Below, in pieces: positions 9,179 to 18,313 of a stretch of DNA of 64,000 bases (position 1 is its first letter; every line of letters starts with the position of its first letter). A model generated the notes under the pieces. That model saw nothing but the letters and a program-made list of their open reading frames with translations, was not told the origin of the DNA and did no database searches. A program made the position numbers and the translations under genes. Source of the DNA: Saprospirales bacterium (GTDB lineage Bacteria; Bacteroidota; Bacteroidia; Chitinophagales; Saprospiraceae); assembly GCA_016719895.1 (NCBI GenBank), contig JADJYG010000003.1:186001-250000 (forward strand). Reading direction: 5' to 3'.

Positions 9179-9424
9179 ATGAAAAAGGATAAACCCGTTT
9201 ACAGAACGTTTGCCGATATCATCATCCGTGTTGTCGTGGTCATGTGGATAAGCAGCGTGGTCGAATTATTGATTTCAGTGAGCGGAGTGAATCCGGACTT
9301 CTTACAGTTTTTTCAACCCGTAAATTGGTTGTTGGCTGGAGCATTAATGGTTTTTGCTTCTTTATACGTGTTGGCCTATCTTTTTTGGAAAAAAGCGACG
9401 GCGCATGATGATACTGGCCTATGA
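9179..9424 (+). CDS. Small two-helix membrane protein
   Basis: 81 residues with two predicted transmembrane segments (about 10-33 and 48-70), a positively charged N-terminus (MKKDKPVYR) and a KKATAHDD tail. The ATG lies 21 bases after the cysteine-rich gene stops, in an AT-rich spacer, so it may be the third gene of the same unit. No function can be assigned. Confidence 0.55.
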   Translation: MKKDKPVYRTFADIIIRVVVVMWISSVVELLISVSGVNPDFLQFFQPVNWLLAGALMVFASLYVLAYLFWKKATAHDDTGL

Positions 9425-9498
9425 ATATAGCAAAGACCAATTGGATAAGGGAGCAGATGGCTTCGATCGCATTGTGAAAAATCAGCAATTCTCGGTTT

Positions 9499-9622
9499 GC
9501 ACCAATTCTTCACGTTAACGGGGGCTTGTCATGTTGGAAACAGCCACACAAGCCAACATTCCAGCATAAAATTTGGCTTGTGTGGCTGTTTCCAACATGA
9601 CAAGTCCCCAGAGAATCGGTGG
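9499..9622. repeat. Long palindrome with 37-bp arms
   Basis: Arms at 9520-9556 and 9573-9609 match at 36 of 37 positions around a 16-nt loop. The arm contains CATGTTGGAAACAGCCACAC. Weaker symmetry continues outward: CACCAATTCT on the left against CACCGATTCT on the right. There is no T-run and no coding content. It resembles a small mobile palindrome more than a terminator. Confidence 0.75.
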
Positions 9623-9690
9623 TTAAAGGCAAAGCGAGAATCACTGGTGAAAAATATCCCTCCATTACAAGCCTCTCCGGATTTTTACCC

Positions 9691-10527
9691 ATGCAGCGTT
9701 CTATGAAACTCCCTGCCACTGCCCTCCTGCTCCTGCTCTTTGCCCCGGCCGCCCAAGCCCAGGCTCACCTTGCCGACAGCTTGCCCGTCATCAGCCTGCA
9801 AAAAGATTTTGAGGACACCCGGCGGTTCAGCCCCGCCCCGCAGATTCGCTGGGTGCGGACCTCGAATGCCGGACTCCTGGGCGAGTTGGACGAAGCGGCG
9901 CTCCAGCAGGCCGTCCGCGGCAAAAACGTGCTGGTCCTGATCCACGGCATGGGCACCTCATTCGCCTGGACGATGCACTATTACCGGCGACTGTTGCACC
10001 GCGACCTGCCCTACGACATGATTGTCGGGGTCGTCTGGCCTGGCGGCGAGGTAAAAAACTCCAGGCTGGCGAACGGTCTGCTCTTTTTGCAGGCGGGCGC
10101 CCGGGCGAAAAAAGCGGGTAAAAAACTGGCGCCACTCCTGGCCGCTTTATCGGCCTCGGCAGATACGCTGGACGTGCTCACCCATAGCCTGGGAGCGAAA
10201 ACGGGCCTTTTCTCCCTGAAACACGGGCCGGCCAATAACATCGATAACCTGTTTCTCACCGCGCCGGCCATCAGCGCCCGGAGCCTGCTGCCGCACAAGC
10301 GCTACGGCTTTGCCGCCGGCCGCGTGCGCGGAAAAATCGCCGTTTTTTATTCCAGAAACGACCGCGCTTTTGCTTTTCCGGCAAAACGGAAAATGGGTCG
10401 CCGGGGCTTCGTCGGCGCGGCGCGGCAACCCGGTGAAAAGTTCATCAATGTGGATTGCAGCGAAAAGGTTTTGTCGCATATGGACTATTGGCGCTCCAGG
10501 GCCGTGTCCCAATTTTTGGAACGATAG
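9691..10527 (+). CDS. Exported alpha/beta hydrolase, DUF900-like
   Basis: A 278-aa protein. ATG 9691 (or 9703) is chosen because it begins a signal peptide ending AQAQA; the open frame starts earlier, inside the palindrome. It shows the hydrolase oxyanion strand VLVLIHGMG (80-88), a nucleophile elbow THSLGAK with Ser166, a possible acid in FYSRNDRAF and a late His in KVLSHMDYW. This order fits DUF900-type alpha/beta hydrolases. Substrate unknown; location probably periplasmic. Confidence 0.75.
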   Translation: MQRSMKLPATALLLLLFAPAAQAQAHLADSLPVISLQKDFEDTRRFSPAPQIRWVRTSNAGLLGELDEAALQQAVRGKNVLVLIHGMGTSFAWTMHYYRRLLHRDLPYDMIVGVVWPGGEVKNSRLANGLLFLQAGARAKKAGKKLAPLLAALSASADTLDVLTHSLGAKTGLFSLKHGPANNIDNLFLTAPAISARSLLPHKRYGFAAGRVRGKIAVFYSRNDRAFAFPAKRKMGRRGFVGAARQPGEKFINVDCSEKVLSHMDYWRSRAVSQFLER

Positions 10528-10670
10528 GCTGTCGGGAGCAGGATAAGCAGGAGCAGTGCGGCGGCCGGCCGCGCCTCCCTCTATCCGGCCGGCCTCCACC
10601 TAATTGCGGTCAAACCCACCGACACCTTTTTTCAGGATTTTTTCCAAATGCCTTATCTTCACCTGCATTC

Positions 10671-10971
10671 AATACCGCCGAGTGCTGCCTGCACATAAAT
10701 AAAAACCGCTCTACCACCGAGCCTCGGCTATGCATAACCCGCCACCCCAAGCTGCGCTCCCTTTTCTCTCCCCGCGCTTGTCATTCCGCAGGAACCTGTC
10801 CACTCTACGCGTGCATCTCGTGTTTATCTTACGTAGAGTGGACAGGTTCTTTCAGAATGACAACCGGGGGGAGAAAATAGGGGGGTAGGGAAGATTCCGG
10901 ATTTATGCACAGCACACGCTCGGCGGTAAAGCGGTTAGAAAATATGCGCAAAAGACGCCCGGCAGTAACGA
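10671..10971. repeat. Nested palindromic repeat, copy A
   Basis: A ~300-bp imperfect palindrome in the 680-base gap before the nitric oxide reductase gene. The core 10704-10936 begins AACCGCTCTACCACCGAGC and ends with the complement of AACCGCTTTACCGCCGAGC. The arms continue to GCATAA. At the centre, 32-nt arms (10778-10809 and 10832-10863, with CCTGTCCACTCTACG) enclose a 22-nt loop. Outside the core, a second arm pair (10671-10703 and 10937-10971) matches parts of the 58.4-58.9 kb nest. No protein is encoded. Confidence 0.75.
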
Positions 10972-11111
10972 ATGCATCGTATCTATGGGGCGCCCGGGCA
11001 GCAATCTAATCTTTTAGCCCACTTTTAAGGTTTGATGCACTTTTCTAAACATTCTAAAATTTCTCTTCAAATAATCCTTCATTAGTTTTGGCCTCGGGCG
11101 ATGAATGGCAT

Positions 11112-11147
11112 TATTTTTGTTTAAGACTTAGGAGTAATTAGTCTTAA
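11112..11147 (+). promoter_or_regulatory. Candidate promoter and operator of the nitric oxide reductase
   Basis: TATTTTTG (11112-11119) fits the TAnnTTTG -7 box. It is followed at once by a perfect 8-bp inverted repeat TTAAGACT-N11-AGTCTTAA (11121-11147), which would cover the transcription start. That placement suits a repressor, for example an Rrf2/NsrR-type NO sensor, but the regulator is inferred and not encoded nearby. The leader to the ATG is about 85 nt. Confidence 0.45.
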
Positions 11148-11209
11148 ATATACATCCGATTATACCGAACACCTACTTTAACTTATTCACTATTAACACG
11201 ATGTAAAAA

Positions 11210-13636
11210 ATGGAACAATCGGAAAACAGGTTGGACAATGGGATAGGTCATTCTAAAAAGGGCCTTGACTATTTTATGAACACCAAGAACTGGTGGGGGC
11301 CGTTGACTTTTATTCTGATCATCAGCTTGGCCGGGGTAGGTATGATCGGGTACCAAACCTATAATGATGCTCCCCCGGAAGCGGCGTTTGCCTCGCCTTC
11401 CGGAGAAGTTGTGATGGAGAAGGCGGTCATCACCAAGGGGCAGGAGGTATTTCACAAATACGCGCTCATGGAATACGGCAGTTATTTCGGCGATGGCGCG
11501 CAACGCGGGCCTGATTTCACTGCCGAAGCGCTCAATCTGACAGCCCGCTACATGACCGAATACGCGGCGATTGAATTTAAAACCCGGAATGGCCGGGAGG
11601 CCTTGCCAGAAGAACTGCAAGTGCTCGAAGAGCGCACGAAAAAGGATTTAAAAACCAATCGTTTCAAAAAAGATGAAGGAAAAATATACCTGACGGAGGC
11701 GCAAGTATATGCCTTAGGCAAACTAAAAAAATACTACACCGATCAGTTTATCGACAAAAACACTGCCAAATCCTTTCCTCCTACCGGGTACATCAGCAAC
11801 CGGCAGGAAGTAGAGAACCTGGCGGGTTTCTTTTTTTGGGGCGCTTGGGTATGCGCCGTGGAGCGCCCTGGTTCCGACTTTAGTTATACGCACAACTGGC
11901 CTTATGACCCGCAGGCCGGGAACACGCCCACAGCGCCGGTCATTCTCTGGAGTGTATTGGGCATGCTCGGTTTTGTCCTGGGATGCGGGATTATTTTGTA
12001 TTTCATCGGGCAGTACAACCAACTGCCGAACAAGTTTTTCGCGCCGCCCAAAAAAAACCTGATGACCATCGACAAAGTCCGCAACTTCAAACCGACGCCT
12101 TCCCAACGGGCCACTTATAAGTTTTTCGCGGTAGCTGCGGTATTGTTCTTCGTGCAAGTCCTGAGCGGGATCATCACCCTCAACGACTTCATCGACTTTC
12201 TGGGCTATTTCGGCATTCACGTGGCCGGCGATTTGCCGGTGACCCTGTCGCGTACCTGGCATATCATGTTGTCGTTGTACTGGATTTCTGCGTGCTGGAT
12301 AGCCTCGTCGATATTCATCTTGCCCATTCTCTCGAAACAAGAAGTGCCGGGTCAAAGAGCGCTGGTCAATACGTTGTTTGCGCTCATATTCATCCTTGTC
12401 GGCGGCTCCCTGGTGGGCATGGTATTGGGTCCTCTTGGCCTGTTGGGCGAATGGTGGTACTTGCTTGGGCACCAGGGTTGGGAATACGTTGATTTTGGGC
12501 GGTTGTTCCAGGCGCTGCTGATGGTAATCTTCGTTTTATGGGGCGTTGTGGTGTACCGTGGTTTGCGCCCGGCATTTGTAAAAGCGGAGACGTGGAGCTT
12601 GCCTAAGTGGATCATGTACTCGGTACTCGGCATTCCGCTATTATTTATCAGCGGTTTTGTTGCCACGCCGGAGACCAACTTTGTCATTGCCGACTTCTGG
12701 CGTTGGATGGTAATTCACATGTGGGTGGAAGCCTTCTTCGAAGTCTTTATCACGGTGATCGTCAGCTACTTGCTGGTGCTGATGGGTTTGGTGAGCCGGC
12801 AGGCAGCGATCCGGGTAGTGTATTTTGCCACTATCCTGTTTCTCGGCACCGGCTTATTGGGCATTTCGCATAACTTTTATTGGAACGCTAAGCCAGTGGC
12901 CACCATGGCGCTGGGCAGCGTGTTCTCTACCCTTCAATTCATCCCGCTGATTTTGCTCACGGTGGAAGCCTGGCGTTTTAAGAATATGCCGAAAATTGCG
13001 GTGGGCGATGTGGAACACAAAGATTTGAGCCGCAACTTCGCGTTCCCGGAGGTTTTTCTCTTCCTCATTGCCGTCAACTTCTGGAACTTCTTTGGCGCTG
13101 GCGTGATGGGCATCATCGTCAACCTGCCGATCATGAACTACTTCGAGCACGGAACCTATTTTACGATCAACCACGCGCACGCCGCTTTGATGGGTGTTTA
13201 CGGTAATATATCGCTGGCGGCCATGCTGTTCGCGTCGAAGATGGTGCTTCGTTCGGAACGCTGGAGCCAAGGGGCAATTCGCAGTATATTCTGGTGTATT
13301 AATGCGGGCCTGATGCTGATGGTCGTCCTGGATTTGTTCCCGGCCGGCGCCATCCAGTTCAAAGCCGTTGTGGACAAAGGGCTGTGGTATGGCCGTTCTG
13401 CGGAATTTATCCACAGCAGCGCGTTTGAGGCGCTTACCTGGCTGCGGGGCATCGGAGCTGTGCTGTTTTTCTTCGGCGGCGTACTTCCATTGGCCTGGTT
13501 TATGGTAACGCGGTGGCGGTCGCTCAAGCAAGCCCGCACCGGTAAGACAGTGGATGATCTGGATAGTGATGATGAGCCCATACTCACCAGTATAGCCAAA
13601 GACGAACCTATGGAAGAACATCAGTTGGCAAACTGA
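11210..13636 (+). CDS. norZ: Quinol-dependent nitric oxide reductase (single-subunit qNOR)
   Basis: An 808-aa integral membrane protein of the haem-copper oxidase superfamily that reduces two NO to N2O with electrons from quinol. The N-terminal extension (about 30-250: one membrane helix, then a periplasmic domain with QEVFHKYALMEYGSYFGDGA) marks the fused qNOR type rather than NorB of the two-subunit enzyme. The catalytic part has haem and FeB ligand motifs RTWHIMLSLYW (about 350), HMWVEAFFEVF (about 504), SHNFYW (about 553) and INHAHAALMG (about 653). No nir, nos or norC gene lies nearby, so detoxification of external NO is more likely than full denitrification. Confidence 0.95.
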   Translation: MEQSENRLDNGIGHSKKGLDYFMNTKNWWGPLTFILIISLAGVGMIGYQTYNDAPPEAAFASPSGEVVMEKAVITKGQEVFHKYALMEYGSYFGDGAQRGPDFTAEALNLTARYMTEYAAIEFKTRNGREALPEELQVLEERTKKDLKTNRFKKDEGKIYLTEAQVYALGKLKKYYTDQFIDKNTAKSFPPTGYISNRQEVENLAGFFFWGAWVCAVERPGSDFSYTHNWPYDPQAGNTPTAPVILWSVLGMLGFVLGCGIILYFIGQYNQLPNKFFAPPKKNLMTIDKVRNFKPTPSQRATYKFFAVAAVLFFVQVLSGIITLNDFIDFLGYFGIHVAGDLPVTLSRTWHIMLSLYWISACWIASSIFILPILSKQEVPGQRALVNTLFALIFILVGGSLVGMVLGPLGLLGEWWYLLGHQGWEYVDFGRLFQALLMVIFVLWGVVVYRGLRPAFVKAETWSLPKWIMYSVLGIPLLFISGFVATPETNFVIADFWRWMVIHMWVEAFFEVFITVIVSYLLVLMGLVSRQAAIRVVYFATILFLGTGLLGISHNFYWNAKPVATMALGSVFSTLQFIPLILLTVEAWRFKNMPKIAVGDVEHKDLSRNFAFPEVFLFLIAVNFWNFFGAGVMGIIVNLPIMNYFEHGTYFTINHAHAALMGVYGNISLAAMLFASKMVLRSERWSQGAIRSIFWCINAGLMLMVVLDLFPAGAIQFKAVVDKGLWYGRSAEFIHSSAFEALTWLRGIGAVLFFFGGVLPLAWFMVTRWRSLKQARTGKTVDDLDSDDEPILTSIAKDEPMEEHQLAN

Positions 13637-13679
13637 TATCCGGCCAGCGCCGTTCTTGTTTTTTTGCCGAAAATCGTAC

Positions 13680-13754
13680 TTTTTCACCGCGAAGGCTCTA
13701 CGATGCAGCGTTTGTTTCTAATGCATCTCAGCGCCTCCGCGGTGAAAAATTTTT
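13680..13754 (+). terminator. Terminator-like palindrome after norZ
   Basis: TTTTTCACCGCG (13680-13691) pairs with CGCGGTGAAAAA (13738-13749). Further symmetry lies inside, and a TTTTT run follows at 13750. It lies 43 bases after the norZ stop. The long loop leaves open that it is a palindromic repeat with terminator activity. Confidence 0.55.
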
Positions 13755-13978
13755 GACACTATGCTCAAAAGTGCCTTATAAAGCAGTATTACCCGTGACC
13801 AAACGATGTTGATATCAGGGGCAGGGCGTTGCTAGCCAGCCCAAATATGCTTTGTATAGGAGGCCGGTTGAATTCAGGTGCAAAGAAAAATCTTTTTTGT
13901 TTTTTGTACGTTTTGCCATTGGCGGCGTTGTTTATTCCGCAAAAACATGCCACATTTGACCAAAACCCGGGCTCACTC

Positions 13979-16900
13979 ATGCAAATTTTTATTCGCCGTT
14001 CGTTCACCTGCTTTCCTGTCCTGCCGATTTCCTGCCTGATTTTGTCGTTGTGGGGCGGTTTGCCGGCCTTAGCGCCCGCACAAACTACTTCCCAGGCGTC
14101 CTTTGGAAAAAACCGGGTGCAGTACCACCGGCAGTTCGACGAGTGGATGCATTACGAAACGGCCAACTTCGACACATACTGGTACGGCGACGCGCGCAAC
14201 ATTGCCCAATCGGCCCTGCAAATGGCCGAACTCGATTTTGCCTACGTACAACAATTGCTGGAACACCAAATGTCGGACAACATCGAACTGCTGGTTTTTA
14301 GCGATATCACCGACCTCAAACAAAGTAATATCGGCGAAGACGATCTGTTTTTAGTCCAGGCCGGTGAGACGAAAGTGGTGGGCAATAAAATTTTCGTGTA
14401 TTTCGACGGCGACCACCGCCACCTGCGCGCACAAATCCGCGAGGGGGCGGCAGGAGTATTGATCAATTCGATGCTTTTTGGAGCCAACCTTCAGGAAATT
14501 GTTCAGAATGCCGTTTTGCTCAATCTTCCCGGTTGGTACACGGTAGGCCTGACGGCTTATTGCGGCGAGGAGTGGAGCGAGGATTTAGACAACAAACTGC
14601 GCGACCTGCTGCTGTCGGGCCGTTATAACAATTTCGATAAACTCGCCAAAGACCATCCGCGGTTGGCTGGCCATGTTTTTTGGTACTATATCGCCCTGCA
14701 TTTCGGCAAAGGCACCATCAGCAACCTGCTCTACCTTACCCGGATCAACCGCAGCGTGGATGCCGGCTTCCTCTATGTGCTGGGCGGCGGATACCGGCGC
14801 ACTACCGACGCCCTGATACAGTATTTTGAACAACGGTACCGCGATGAAGCACAGGGTACCCGAAAACCGGATGCCAAGGGGAGCGTGAAAATCAAAAACA
14901 AGCGAAACCTGCCGCTCACGGAAGTTAAAATCAGCCCGGACGGCAAACGTATTGCCTGGGTAAGCAATGACATCGGGAAATGGCGGGTATGGGTGCAGGA
15001 CCTCAAGACCGGCCAGCGCAAACGGGTGCTCCGGGGGGGCGTGCGAAACGCCCTGCAGGCCACCGACCATAACTACCCTTTGTTGGCCTGGCATCCCGAC
15101 AACCAACGCCTGGCGGTCCTGTACGAACGCCGCGATCAGGGCTATCTGGCCCTGATGGACCCGGAAACGGGGAAAAAAGAACTGGATATCCTCTCTCCGG
15201 AGTACCAACGGGTGTACAGCATGGATTTTATCAATCCGATCGACCTGGTGTTCTCCGCCTGCGTAAAGGGCTATACCGATTTATTTATTTACCATACCAT
15301 CAACCGCAATACCGAGCGCCTTACGCAGGATTTTTGGGACGACCTGGATGCCAGTGTCGCCGTTGTGGATGGCCGGAAAGGTATTCTCTTTGCCAGCAAC
15401 CGCCTCACGGATACCCTGTCGCCCCAACGCCTGGACACGATCCTGCCCCTGGGGCAGTTCGATATTTTTTATTACGACCTGCAATCGCGTGGCAAAGAAC
15501 TGATCCGGATGACCAATACCCCGCTGGCCGACGAACGCGCCCCACTCGGCATTGACAGCGTGTATTTTACGTACCTGAGCGGCGAAAGCGGCATCGTCAA
15601 CCGCCAGGCAGGGTATCTGGAAACTTATACCGCATATTACCAGGATGTGGTATACCTGGAGGACGGCGTGGAGGTAAAAGCCCTGAATATGCAACAGGCG
15701 GGCGAATGGCCCACCGAGCACGCATTGTTTTTCCTGGCGCCACTCGATACCGTGCTGGCGAATATCGACTCCACGCTTATCGACAGCATCCGGACCTTCC
15801 CTGTTTTTAAAAAAAGACCGATCACCTACAACCAGACCAATTACGACCGCAATATTACCGACCAGCACTTGTCGCCCCGGGCCGGCCGGCTGGTGGAAAT
15901 GTTGCGGCGCGACGAAAAAACGCAGCTGTTTATACGGCCCGTTCACGCGGAGGCAAAAGCGCTTGCCTGGATGACCCGCTATCGCGAACTCGCCCTTCAG
16001 GCAGCGGGACTGCCGGTGCCGCCCCGTCCGGTAGTCGACCCAACGGAAATTCCGCCTGCCGCAACCGAGCCGGATTCACTCAGCGGCGCCACCTGGCGCC
16101 CGCGGCAAGACTCTGCGCAAATATGGAATCCGGGATGGCTGTTTCAAGTGCCCGGGCACCTGTTGGAGCCGGCGCCGGCGCCATCGGGCGCTCCCACCCC
16201 GCCACCGCCAGCCCCGGATGATGCGGATGACCGCCCATTGGCGGCCGATTCGCTCCGCCTGCCCCCGCAGCGAAAATTGCCGACCGAACGCCCCGTCCTG
16301 GCATTTGGCCGGCAAAATGCCGTGATCCGCTTTCAGCCCTCCCGCATTGTCCCATACCGCCTGCGCTTCCGAACCGATTTTATTTCGACGACCATGGACA
16401 ACAACCTGTTGTTCGAAGGGCTGGACAGCTATGTGGGGTCCCCCGATGGCTTCAATACCCCGCCGCCCGGGGTGTTGCTGCGCGCCAATTTCAAAGATTT
16501 GCTGGAAGATTATGTTATAGAAGCCGGTTTCCGCTTGCCGACCACCTTCGACGGCGCGGAGTATTACCTGTGGATGGACAACAAAAAAAGGCGTCTCGAC
16601 AAGCGCGTCGCCCTGTACCGGAAAACGGTAGTAAACGCGCTGGATGACGACACCGGCGGCAGTTTTTCCGCACCCCTTCAACTGCGCACCAATACCCTTA
16701 TGGGGCAATACGAAGTGCGGTACCCGCTCGATCCATTTTTCAGCCTGCGCGCCATGGCTACCCTCCGGCAAGACAAAACGATTGCACTCAGTACCAACCG
16801 CAACACGCTGGAAGAACCGGACTATGCCGAGCAACGCGCTGCATTGCGCCTCAGCGCCGTTTATGACAATACCGTCGACGTTGACCTCAATTTGCGCACA

Positions 16901-17596
16901 GGCACCCGGGCCAAAGTGTTCGTGGAGGCAGTCAAACGTTTTGAATTCAATACCGAACCCAACTGGAGCCTCCACTTCAACTCCGGTTTTATGACGGTGC
17001 TCGGGCTGGATGCCCGCCACTACCAGCGACTCGACCGGCGCTCCATTCTGGCGGTGCGGTTGGCCGCGGCCACGACATTTGGTTCCGAACGTATCCTGTA
17101 CTTTCTGGGCGGCGTGGACAACTGGCTGTTTCCCTCGTTCAATAACACCATACCCGTACCGCAAGAAGGCAATTTCGCCTACCAAACCCTGGCCGCTAAT
17201 CTGCGCGGCTTTAAGCAAAATATTCGAAACGGCAGCTCTTATGCGCTCCTCAATAGTGAGCTGCGTATCCCGATCTTTAAATATTTTTCTAAAAAACCGG
17301 TTATGGGCAACTTCTGGCGAAACTTCCAACTCCTGGCGTTTTTCGATGTCGGTACGGCCTGGCAGGGGCGCAGTCCGTATAACGGCGACAACCCGCTGAA
17401 CACCGTGTACGTGTACAATCCCCCTACAGTGGCCGTGAAGGTCAATTATTTCCGCGACCCGCTAGTGGCCGGCTACGGCGTGGGCCTGCGCGCTCCAATT
17501 TTTGGCATGTACCTTCGCCTCGACTATGGCTGGGGGGTGGAAACACGCGTCGTGCAAGACCCGGTCGTGCACATTGCGTTGGGGACGGACTTTTAG
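13979..17596 (+). CDS. TolB-propeller / outer-membrane barrel protein with peptidase-MA-like N-terminus
   Basis: 1205 aa from ATG 13979. The frame extends upstream to 13829, but the chosen start precedes the better signal peptide, which ends PAQTT. Three parts are visible. The N-terminal region (about 50-330) resembles the gluzincin-like domain fused to TolB propellers in Bacteroidota, but the zinc HExxH site is replaced by REGAAGVLIN, so it is probably not catalytic. A WD40/TolB-type propeller (about 350-600) contains KISPDGKRIAWVSND. A Pro-rich linker then leads to a C-terminal BamA/D15-like barrel (about 880-1205) ending VHIALGTDF. It is probably an outer-membrane protein; function unknown. 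Confidence 0.75.
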   Translation: MQIFIRRSFTCFPVLPISCLILSLWGGLPALAPAQTTSQASFGKNRVQYHRQFDEWMHYETANFDTYWYGDARNIAQSALQMAELDFAYVQQLLEHQMSDNIELLVFSDITDLKQSNIGEDDLFLVQAGETKVVGNKIFVYFDGDHRHLRAQIREGAAGVLINSMLFGANLQEIVQNAVLLNLPGWYTVGLTAYCGEEWSEDLDNKLRDLLLSGRYNNFDKLAKDHPRLAGHVFWYYIALHFGKGTISNLLYLTRINRSVDAGFLYVLGGGYRRTTDALIQYFEQRYRDEAQGTRKPDAKGSVKIKNKRNLPLTEVKISPDGKRIAWVSNDIGKWRVWVQDLKTGQRKRVLRGGVRNALQATDHNYPLLAWHPDNQRLAVLYERRDQGYLALMDPETGKKELDILSPEYQRVYSMDFINPIDLVFSACVKGYTDLFIYHTINRNTERLTQDFWDDLDASVAVVDGRKGILFASNRLTDTLSPQRLDTILPLGQFDIFYYDLQSRGKELIRMTNTPLADERAPLGIDSVYFTYLSGESGIVNRQAGYLETYTAYYQDVVYLEDGVEVKALNMQQAGEWPTEHALFFLAPLDTVLANIDSTLIDSIRTFPVFKKRPITYNQTNYDRNITDQHLSPRAGRLVEMLRRDEKTQLFIRPVHAEAKALAWMTRYRELALQAAGLPVPPRPVVDPTEIPPAATEPDSLSGATWRPRQDSAQIWNPGWLFQVPGHLLEPAPAPSGAPTPPPPAPDDADDRPLAADSLRLPPQRKLPTERPVLAFGRQNAVIRFQPSRIVPYRLRFRTDFISTTMDNNLLFEGLDSYVGSPDGFNTPPPGVLLRANFKDLLEDYVIEAGFRLPTTFDGAEYYLWMDNKKRRLDKRVALYRKTVVNALDDDTGGSFSAPLQLRTNTLMGQYEVRYPLDPFFSLRAMATLRQDKTIALSTNRNTLEEPDYAEQRAALRLSAVYDNTVDVDLNLRTGTRAKVFVEAVKRFEFNTEPNWSLHFNSGFMTVLGLDARHYQRLDRRSILAVRLAAATTFGSERILYFLGGVDNWLFPSFNNTIPVPQEGNFAYQTLAANLRGFKQNIRNGSSYALLNSELRIPIFKYFSKKPVMGNFWRNFQLLAFFDVGTAWQGRSPYNGDNPLNTVYVYNPPTVAVKVNYFRDPLVAGYGVGLRAPIFGMYLRLDYGWGVETRVVQDPVVHIALGTDF

Positions 17597-17635
17597 TTCG
17601 AAAGTATTCTGCAGCCGGAAAATGCCGGCGCGGGT

Positions 17636-18205
17636 TCAAACGTTTACGGCCATTTTCTTTTCCACTACAGCTTCGGCCAGCCAGGAGAATTGGCGCAGAA
17701 AATTGTCTATATTTTTTTCGAACAGGTGGTCCAGTAAATTGCCGGCCTCGTCGAAGCGTTGATCAACCTGCCCGACGGTCAGCATTTGGGGAATAGCATA
17801 ACCCGAAATGCCAAGCACAAGCTGTTGCATCGCCAGAGCGGCGCGGATACCGCCGAGCATTCCGGTGGAAACGGATACCACGCCAATTACTTTTTGTGCA
17901 AACTCGCGCTCCTTCAGATAATCAACAGCATTTTTAAGACCCGAAGTATAGCTGCCGTTGTATTCCGGCGAAACGAAAAGGTGCGCGTCAGAGCGGCGGA
18001 TACGTTTGGCAAAATCGTCCAGCCCACCCGGCGGGTTGGGATGCCGGTGCAACACTTCTTCCAATATTGGAAATTGATAGTCTGCCAGATCAAGCACTTC
18101 GGCGCTGTGTATGCCCTGCGCGTTGATCCATTTTTCCAGGGCCAGGGCAACCCGGTGCGATTGGCGCGTCAGCCGGGTACTGCCCGACAATATGGTAATA
18201 TGCAT
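17636..18205 (-). CDS. NADPH-dependent FMN reductase family protein
   Basis: A 189-aa flavodoxin-fold protein. The FMN-phosphate loop is GSTRLTRQS (7-15) and the second flavin contact is SPEYNGSYTSGLKNAVDYL. These motifs are typical of NADPH:FMN or quinone reductases such as chromate or azo reductases. The physiological acceptor cannot be told. It is convergent with the preceding propeller-barrel gene (39 bases apart) and divergent from the gmhB-like gene. Confidence 0.88.
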   Translation of the reverse strand: MHITILSGSTRLTRQSHRVALALEKWINAQGIHSAEVLDLADYQFPILEEVLHRHPNPPGGLDDFAKRIRRSDAHLFVSPEYNGSYTSGLKNAVDYLKEREFAQKVIGVVSVSTGMLGGIRAALAMQQLVLGISGYAIPQMLTVGQVDQRFDEAGNLLDHLFEKNIDNFLRQFSWLAEAVVEKKMAVNV

Positions 18206-18313
18206 AAGCGTAGTGTAGCGTGTTCGAAAAGATGACCGTACAACCGGCGCCGGGCTGAAAAGTTCAAATTGCTGCCCATTGCCTGCTGGAATCTGTTTTC
18301 CTTTGTACCACGT

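Noticed and set aside
9510..9719. Small frames on both strands inside the long palindrome
   Set aside because: They are products of the inverted repeat itself, giving the same CHVGNSHTSQ peptide on both strands.
11210..13636. Two-subunit cytochrome-dependent NorB
   Set aside because: The protein carries the fused N-terminal periplasmic extension of the quinol type and no norC gene is adjacent.
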